Origin: Chara braunii
Taxonomy: Eukaryota > Streptophyta > Charophyceae > Charales > Characeae
DNA length: 25,035 nucleotides
Assembly (NCBI GenBank): GCA_003427395.1
Contig: BFEA01000295.1
Location: forward strand, 837,112-862,146
Direction: 5' to 3'
Below, in pieces: positions 19,637 to 25,035 of the stretch. Under the pieces are notes generated by a model, which worked only from the letters and a program-made list of their open reading frames with translations, was not told the origin of the DNA and did not search any database. Both the position numbers and the translations under genes were made by a program. Within the stretch, counting starts at the first letter, position 1; every line of letters starts with the position of its first letter.

Positions 19637-20410
19637 CTACCGACCTGTCTCTACTTCCATTGGCTCATACAGGCGGTACATGTCATCTACGTAAGTCATT
19701 CCCCAGCTTATCTCTCGTCGAACAACGCCCCATACGACTTCATTGCTAACAACTGGAGCTCTTGGCCTGGTGGTAAACACAGCGCGTAGGATCCGCAACA
19801 CCTCATACCTCTGGTCGCCGTTGAATGGCCCCATTTCTAGAAAAGCCCGATAATACTCTCGGTGAACCAACACGTCCTCAAATGTCAGGTTGGCGAGGTT
19901 GGCCACAACCCTCCTGACAAGCTGCACCCCGCCTAGCCTCTCTAGCAAAAATGGCGGCAATCTCATCCGAACGTTTTCACTGGGCAATTCAAAGCTCCCG
20001 ACCATGGCTACCCTAAGGTTCGTCGTTACATCATCAACTCCCGGGTCCGCGAATTTGAATCCCGCCTGCCACACTAACTGCCATGCCCCTTCGAACATAC
20101 TTATTGAATCCTCCCCCAATGCCAACCAGACTCCGAACTCTCGCTATCCGCCCCTCGACACATACAATCGGTCTTCCGCGCGCACATGCCCTCGCGGGTC
20201 CGGGTTCCACTCCCCATTTTCGTCTGCTCGCCATTTGACCCTCGTTACCAGGTAAACCATATTTTCCATAAGTTCAACCCTGACCCAGTCCACCACCGGG
20301 CGCCAACCCTCGTTTGCGGCCGACAGACCAACTTCGACTCCACCTTGTACTTCCCTAGGTGGCTCAATGCCTAGGGAGCGATCTTCAAGAAACATCCTTC
20401 TTCGTGCCAT
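19637..20410 (-). pseudogene. paralog C of the unknown A-D family, one in-frame stop
   Basis: It starts MARRRMFLED. The N-terminal half has REVQGGVEVGLSAANEGW, matching GGVEMSIPPDHEW in B. A TAG at 20144-20146 splits the frame and the same frame resumes REFGVWLALGEDS. The second half has MRLPPFLLERLGG, REYYRAFLEMGPFNGDQRYE and the C-terminal VVRREISWGMTYVDDMYRLYE, which lines up with B (IIRREVAATPCYADDVFKLFE). It is 258 codons including stop, similar to B and D. It lies 120 bp after B and 145 bp before D. It has no counterpart in the left arm. Confidence 0.7.
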
Positions 20411-20531
20411 TGCGCGCTCGCCCTCGGTCTTCTAGCTCACAATCCGCACCGAACCCTACAATGGTTAGACATCCCATTCCCTTATCTTAGCAATTTTCCC
20501 ATGCTTGTCTGGCCCGCGGTTTTTTTCGCTC

Positions 20532-21287
20532 TCAGTCGAACCACAGTACCTCGAATAATTTAAACACATCATCTGCATAGCAGGGCGTGGCGGCTACCTC
20601 GCGGCGAATTATAGCCTCCCTGGTTTCTGGGGCCACTTTCATCTGGTCATTCCTTTCGATGTCCAAAATGATGAGCACCTCCCAAGCTCTATCGTCATGG
20701 AAGAACCTAAATTTCAGAGACGTTTTATAGAATTCTTCCGTCAGCCAAACGCAATTCACGTGCACCCGCCCCATAGTGCTGGCTACTTTCTCAACATGAC
20801 CGAAACCCCCAAACCAATATGTTACGAATTCGGGTACCCAAGTCTTGACTCGTTGGCAGGGGGGCCTAAATTCCTTTCATCCTCCCATCATAACCCTACT
20901 ACTGACCACATCCCAACCTTTGTTAGGGAATCTCTTGCCCGCCCGTCGAGCCCTTGCCTCAGCATCCTCTAAATGCCACATTGGGTTTTGCCCTGCTGCA
21001 AGCGTTGTGCAAAACAGGCGCCAACCTTGTTCGGACAGAACGACCGTCCTGACCGATTCCACCCTTTCTTCCGCAATCTCTTCCCATCCTTCCTCTTCCC
21101 TTAGCGGGTTCCAGACACGTTCTATCGATAGGTACGATAGGTTGGGCACAATTTCAGACCCTTCCCAATCACACGTGGTCCCTCTCCATTCATGATCTGG
21201 TGGTATAGACATTTCTACTCCCCCTCCGATCCGTCTCGGTTCCCATCCTTTGGGTGTGCAGTTCCATAGTTCGCGCTCCCGACTCAT
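20532..21287 (-). pseudogene. paralog B of the unknown A-D family, one in-frame stop
   Basis: It starts MSRERELWNC, with KGWEPRRIGGGVEMSIPP and WNPLREEEGWEE. TGA at 20877-20879 follows SSRVMMGG, where the left copy has Trp. The frame then continues through a VPEFVTYWFGGFGHVEK core, WLTEEFYKTSLKF and the C-terminal AIIRREVAATPCYADDVF. It is 252 codons including stop. The 56-bp gap to A and the sequence just before the start (GTAGGGA..ATG) are kept in the left copy, which supports this start. The inner end of the right-arm homology lies at about 20705, inside this gene. Confidence 0.7.
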
Positions 21288-21343
21288 TGCTCCCTACCCG
21301 CACATTTTCGACAACCCATTTTCGGGTAAGTCCCCTCCCCCTT

Positions 21344-22156
21344 TCAGAAGTCCCTGTCCTTTATCTCATTCTCGTCCTCGTCAACTCTTAAATCCTTCTC
21401 CCCGTCTGAGAACAACTCTTTCACCTCTTCTAAGAAGGTTTCACCCGCCGCCACACTCCGGTAGACTATCTGCCAATGCATCGGGCTACGAACAAAAACT
21501 TCATCAGCGCTGAGGAGGTTTAATACCTCAGCCAATTCCTCAATCCAGTTTCCCTCGAACGGCCCCGCTTCCATCGACAGTCTAAAAAAGTCATGTCGAA
21601 CGCACTGGTACAGCCTCAGGCTTGTCATCGATCGGCATATCTGTTCCAGTCTATCCTTGGTCCCAAAAACCGCATCCACCAGAAACGGGGGTAGCACGCA
21701 CCTCATTGTCCTAAGGGGGCGTCTCATGTTCCCCCTGTCCCCGAGTTTCACTTGCACCTCCATTTTGTCCATTTCCATTTCTGCCTGCTGACAGGCCGCC
21801 CATACCACTTCCCGTTCCGCTTGTCTAAACAGCTGTGTTGGTGTCATGCCCAATACTAATCCTATTATCACTGCATTTTCCATCTCCTGGGATAGATAGA
21901 CCCACCCTCGGGCTTCCACCATCCCCCGGAATTCTAAGTCCATCAAGCTTGGCGACAGTCTCGTCAGGCTAACCTTGGTCCAGATTGTCTCTATCTAGAG
22001 GAACGCGCCCTTTCCATCCAGCATCACAGTTTGGTAGGCTGGCTCCAGGTCTGTCAACGTTCCTTCTTCCGAGAGGACGACTGATACCCCCTCCTTAACA
22101 TCTATTGGCATTTTCGGACCACTAGAATAGGTAGGAGACGAGAACCACCGCGCCAT
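21344..22156 (-). pseudogene. paralog A of the unknown A-D family, one in-frame stop
   Basis: It starts MARWFSSPTYSS at 22156. TAG at 21995-21997 follows DGKGAFL, where A' has Trp. The remaining frame (from MDLEFRGMVEARGWVYL) is open for 200 codons. Family core: MRCVLPPFLVDAVFGTKDRL, RHDFFRLSMEAGPFEGNW, WQIVYRSVAAGETFLEEVKEL, and an acidic tail ending EIKDRDF. It is 271 codons including stop. It is first in the A-B-C-D order and lies 78 bp from the divergent ORF E. A different upstream frame start (22201) is possible, but the Met-Ala-Arg start is shared with A', B' and C. No known domain is recognised. Confidence 0.75.
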
Positions 22157-22234
22157 TCCGTTTTCCGGCTCCGGTCCAGTTTTCACAAGAGAGCACCACA
22201 CGGCCCCTCTTAGTCAGACCGTCTCCCTGTCTAG

Positions 22235-22822
22235 ATGAGAATAGTTTTCAGACCCCTCATCCGAATCTCCCTAACCTCCCCTTCCCGTTTCCCAGATGTC
22301 GCTGCCCCGTCGTACTCCCAATCAGCCACCATCAGCCGACATTCCTTTCTCTTGGTTCCATTTTCTTCCGACTCCTATCTACACTTACCCACATCTTCTC
22401 TCACTCGTGCGGACTTAGGCAGGGGAGAGAATAGACTTAGAGGCTCAGTTCCCTTCCCAACATTCTCAGGCAAACTTTACAGAGGAAGGCACAAAAGAAA
22501 AAAATCAGGCAAACGTCGCACACAGGTCGGTCATCTCCTCACCGACCTTTTTCCAAAAGTGGTCTCTCCATTGTTACTATCGGTAGAGTTTTATCCCGTA
22601 CCTCAAGCACAGCTCAACCGTCGCGAGCGCGGTACCCAAACTCCAGTGGGGGGTCACCCTCACCTTCTTGCTTCCGTATTGCCACTTTTGCTCATCCATA
22701 CCGACACCGAGGGTTACACCGTGTGCCTAAATACAGGGACAAAAGTCAGTCGTCCGGGCATTCACTTCCATCGGTCCGATAAGGAACAACCTTTCCCAAA
22801 CCAAGTTACGAGAAGCTACTAA
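22235..22822 (+). CDS. gene E, conserved unknown ORF divergent from A
   Basis: A 195-residue frame is intact here and frameshifted in the left arm. Conserved blocks are GRHKRKKSGKRRTQVGHLL, FPKVVSPLLLSVEFYPVP, AQLNRRERGTQTPVGGHPHL, TDTEGYTVCLNTGTKVSRPG and the end NQVTRSY. Differences from the left copy fall mostly in third positions in this frame, which is why I prefer it over an overlapping frame that is broken here by TAG at 22584-22586. The first 50 residues are poorly conserved, so the start is uncertain and the conserved part may be an exon. It is basic in the middle, with no membrane segment. Function is unknown. Confidence 0.45.
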   Translation: MRIVFRPLIRISLTSPSRFPDVAAPSYSQSATISRHSFLLVPFSSDSYLHLPTSSLTRADLGRGENRLRGSVPFPTFSGKLYRGRHKRKKSGKRRTQVGHLLTDLFPKVVSPLLLSVEFYPVPQAQLNRRERGTQTPVGGHPHLLASVLPLLLIHTDTEGYTVCLNTGTKVSRPGIHFHRSDKEQPFPNQVTRSY

Positions 22823-24979
22823 TCGTCCCCGAGGCTCCGTTTGTGCCCGCATGCAGTGGTACTCCCTCCGCCAGCCAATAGGCTAAGCCCCGTCTGAGGA
22901 GATTTCACACCCCGCCCGACAGATCATTGAGCAAAGCTCGTCACTTCTCGAACGAGAATGCTACTAATCAACCGACGTGACAAACTCCCGTCCGACAGCT
23001 CGGTGGACTGACCTCCACACACGAACCCACGGCAGCGTACAAAAAAAGAGCGACGTTTTGCAACCCGCACCGGCCGGTGTAGACCCCTTCTGTCCTTCCA
23101 AAAGGCAGGACGCTCAATATCCCCATCATGCAAACACAAGTCCCAAGCCGGACACACAAAGTACAAGTGTCTTTCCCTTGGTGCACCCAGCCCTTCCTAC
23201 CCATGGCTCACAATTTTCTCTCAGGACTATGTGTGCCACTCACCCTTAATTTCCATACATAGTGCCCATTTCCTTTTCGTGAGCATCTTCAAAGGTGAGC
23301 TAGTTTTCCTTGGAGTCTAGCAACTCCCTTCATTCTCTTATCTCCTTTTATCTGTCTGTTCCTAGGGTAGGATTGTTCCTTCTCGATTACCCGTTATGTT
23401 CATATGAGGTTCCTCCAAGCATTTCAAGTGTGGTGCAAGGAGTCCGCTGGGCTCCGAAGAAGAGAAGAGAAGGTACCCAAGTCGGTCGGATTACTCCGCC
23501 GCGGGATTTTAATCGGAACCCGGACTCGCCCGGAATCCCAACCGCCTGTAAGGAAAACGGAGCCCTTCTTTCAAACGAAGAGGAAGAGTCGACATGCGGC
23601 TTGCCCAAGGCTTCCCCGGTCTGACGAACATTAACCCGAGAGAAGGAGGACTAGAGTCACTTCCCCAGGAGACGGTTGATCAAAGGTGCAAGCATGCATG
23701 TTATTCTTCCAGGCCTGGCATTGCCATGCGCCCAGCCACCCTCAAATCAGATTCACTCAAGGGAACAGAGCATATACAAGTCCTCATTCTTTATCTTTGG
23801 TTATGTACACGGTCATGCGTCGGGCGCCCCCCCTCGAGATCGTATGGGTCAGTTTAACCCATACCTGGCACCTCCATCATTTTTGTAGGGGTCGTACCCT
23901 GAAGGACTTTCGAGCCTTAGTCGACCCCACTGCGGGTCCCATTTGGCTCGGCCCGCCCACGCTCACGCTCAGGGCGCGGGTCGTTCGTCCCAAGGGCACC
24001 CCCACCTTGTGCTTTAAGATGGATGGGGATGGGTCATTTGCTCGAGGGCTTTACGTTGGGGGATGTAGCTCTTTGGTCACTCGTGGCGTTTTCTCAATTC
24101 AATTAAGTGTGACCAGGCAATTGCCCCTTCCGATACGCAGGCAATCCAGGGAATTCATTGAGATTTCGTCTTCTTTCGTGTGTAGGTCAAGCGTCATCCA
24201 TTCAGCCACACACCTTTTCACTAAGCATGGCAATCCCTACAGCATCATCGCGGTGCGGTCGCGCCGTCCATCCCCCTAGCCCCTATATTTTTTTTGCTCG
24301 ACAATCATCTTATCCGCATATCCATTGCCGCCCTTAGTCCTTTCAGGCTTCCATATTGCACACAGAGCATCAAGGCACGCATTCATCACGCAAGCCATGT
24401 CCCTTTTCCCAAACATACGATCATCAAGTCCTACCCGCATCCACAGTTTTCGCTAGGCCCATGTCCGTCCCTTGCCGGCTTTCCCATTGTTCCCCGCGTT
24501 CTGCGGATCCAGTCCCGCTCAAAACCATGCTAAGCTACTCACCTGCGCAAGACCACACGAAATAAAAGCCGAGTACAATCCCCATTGGGGTCAACACATC
24601 GCCCCTCCCACAAGCCTAAGTTTATTTCTCTCACCATGACCTTCTTGGTTTTCCTCCCTTTCCCTCAAGCAAGCCACGCCTCTTCCTTAGTCATGCAGTC
24701 GGGGAGAATGGTTGAGTCAAACTGACCTTGTCACAAAACTTCACTCTTTTCCGCTTTCCCTGATGCTCACAAAAGTCCGGTGTTTTTTCCTTCTTGGTGG
24801 CACAAGGGACCGACAACCCTCCCCTTGCCCTCGCTTTCCACCAAGTGAGGATAAAGTTCTTTGTCGTTCGTTCCCTGACAATGTAACAAGTGAGGGGGGG
24901 GGGATAGTTAGTCATGTACCAAGGAGGGGAAGGGAGAGAGGGGTAAAGGGTTAGGTGCATAGGGGATGAAAGAAGAAGG

Positions 24980-24983
<4 letters not shown>
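22823..24983. other. right-arm flank, conserved with the left arm, no supported gene
   Basis: This stretch aligns to about 60-2260 on the left. It contains open frames of up to 197 residues on plus (23686-24279). The matching left-arm frames are broken at different places and codon changes show no silent excess, so I call no gene. Splice-donor-like sites at 23291-23300 (plus) and 24538-24546 (minus) are shared with the left arm. Confidence 0.4.

Positions 24984-25035
<52 letters not shown>
24984..25035. repeat. GA microsatellite at the right end
   Basis: An uninterrupted GA run to the end of the window, the reverse complement of the CT run that opens it. Confidence 0.97.

Larger units (their letters stand above)
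20705..25035 (-). repeat. right arm of the large imperfect inverted repeat
   Basis: Its reverse complement matches 1-4382 from the microsatellite to the middle of gene B. Unlike the left arm it continues inward into the rest of B, then C and D, so it is the more complete copy of the element. Lesions differ between the arms: the stops in A/A' and B/B' are at different codons, and small indels are private to one side. The copies have therefore evolved apart for a long time. Confidence 0.93.

Noticed and set aside
2945-21997. TGA read as tryptophan (alternative code)
   Set aside because: TAG and TAA interruptions and frameshifts occur in the same genes, so decay explains the data more simply.
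23686-24279. 197-residue plus-strand ORF as a gene
   Set aside because: The left-arm counterpart is split by frameshifts and stops, and codon changes show no silent excess. The frame is open mainly because the opposite arm strand is purine-poor in stops.
1-25035. The inverted arms as an assembly fold-back or haplotype artefact
   Set aside because: The arms differ by many substitutions, private indels and different nonsense codons, and the right copy continues through C and D where the left one stops.

Overview
The window looks like nuclear DNA from a eukaryote with a repeat-rich genome, most likely a green plant or streptophyte (charophyte-type) alga. The reasons are long tandem satellites, decayed retrotransposon gag genes with CCHC zinc knuckles, plant-like intergenic sequence, an assembly gap (339 N) inside a tandem array, and both ends lying in a CT/GA microsatellite where short-read contigs usually stop. 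The gag proteins resemble retroelement proteins I associate with Chara-like algae. That attribution comes from memory, not from a search. I see no rRNA, tRNA, CRISPR array or intact cellular housekeeping gene.

Layout. (1) 1-4382 and 20705-25035 are two diverged copies of one roughly 4.35 kb sequence in inverted orientation, each bounded on the outside by a CT/GA microsatellite. (2) The inner part of the right copy continues, without a partner on the left, into further genes. On the minus strand it carries a compact head-to-tail array of four mutually related genes, here called A (22156-21344), B (21287-20532), C (20410-19637) and D (19490-18705). Each is about 250-270 codons long, the gaps are only 56-145 bp, and starts are mostly of the form Met-Ala-Arg. 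The left copy has A' and B' on the plus strand, and B' is cut off mid-gene at about 4382. Another conserved frame (E) lies divergently upstream of A in both copies. I do not recognise the A-D family. (3) Downstream of D on the same strand lie two tandem, homologous and decayed retrotransposon gag genes (gag1 18305-15811, gag2 15862-about 14540). (4) 4383-14540 is almost entirely non-coding. It holds a 51-bp tandem repeat, a 162-bp repeat with hairpins, a 120-bp duplication, a polypyrimidine tract, a regular 173-bp satellite that switches to a related 91-bp satellite, a 53-bp array with the gap, 18/24-bp repeats and a 38-bp repeat.

All the genes are decaying. Every A-D copy and both gag genes have at least one in-frame stop. 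In five cases the homologous copy shows that the stop replaced a tryptophan codon, which fits G-to-A decay rather than recoding. Aligned A/A' and E/E' codons show an excess of synonymous changes over neutral expectation by eye, so these were real proteins under selection before or during copy divergence. The most interesting content is the A-D paralog array carried in a large, microsatellite-bounded, inverted element.
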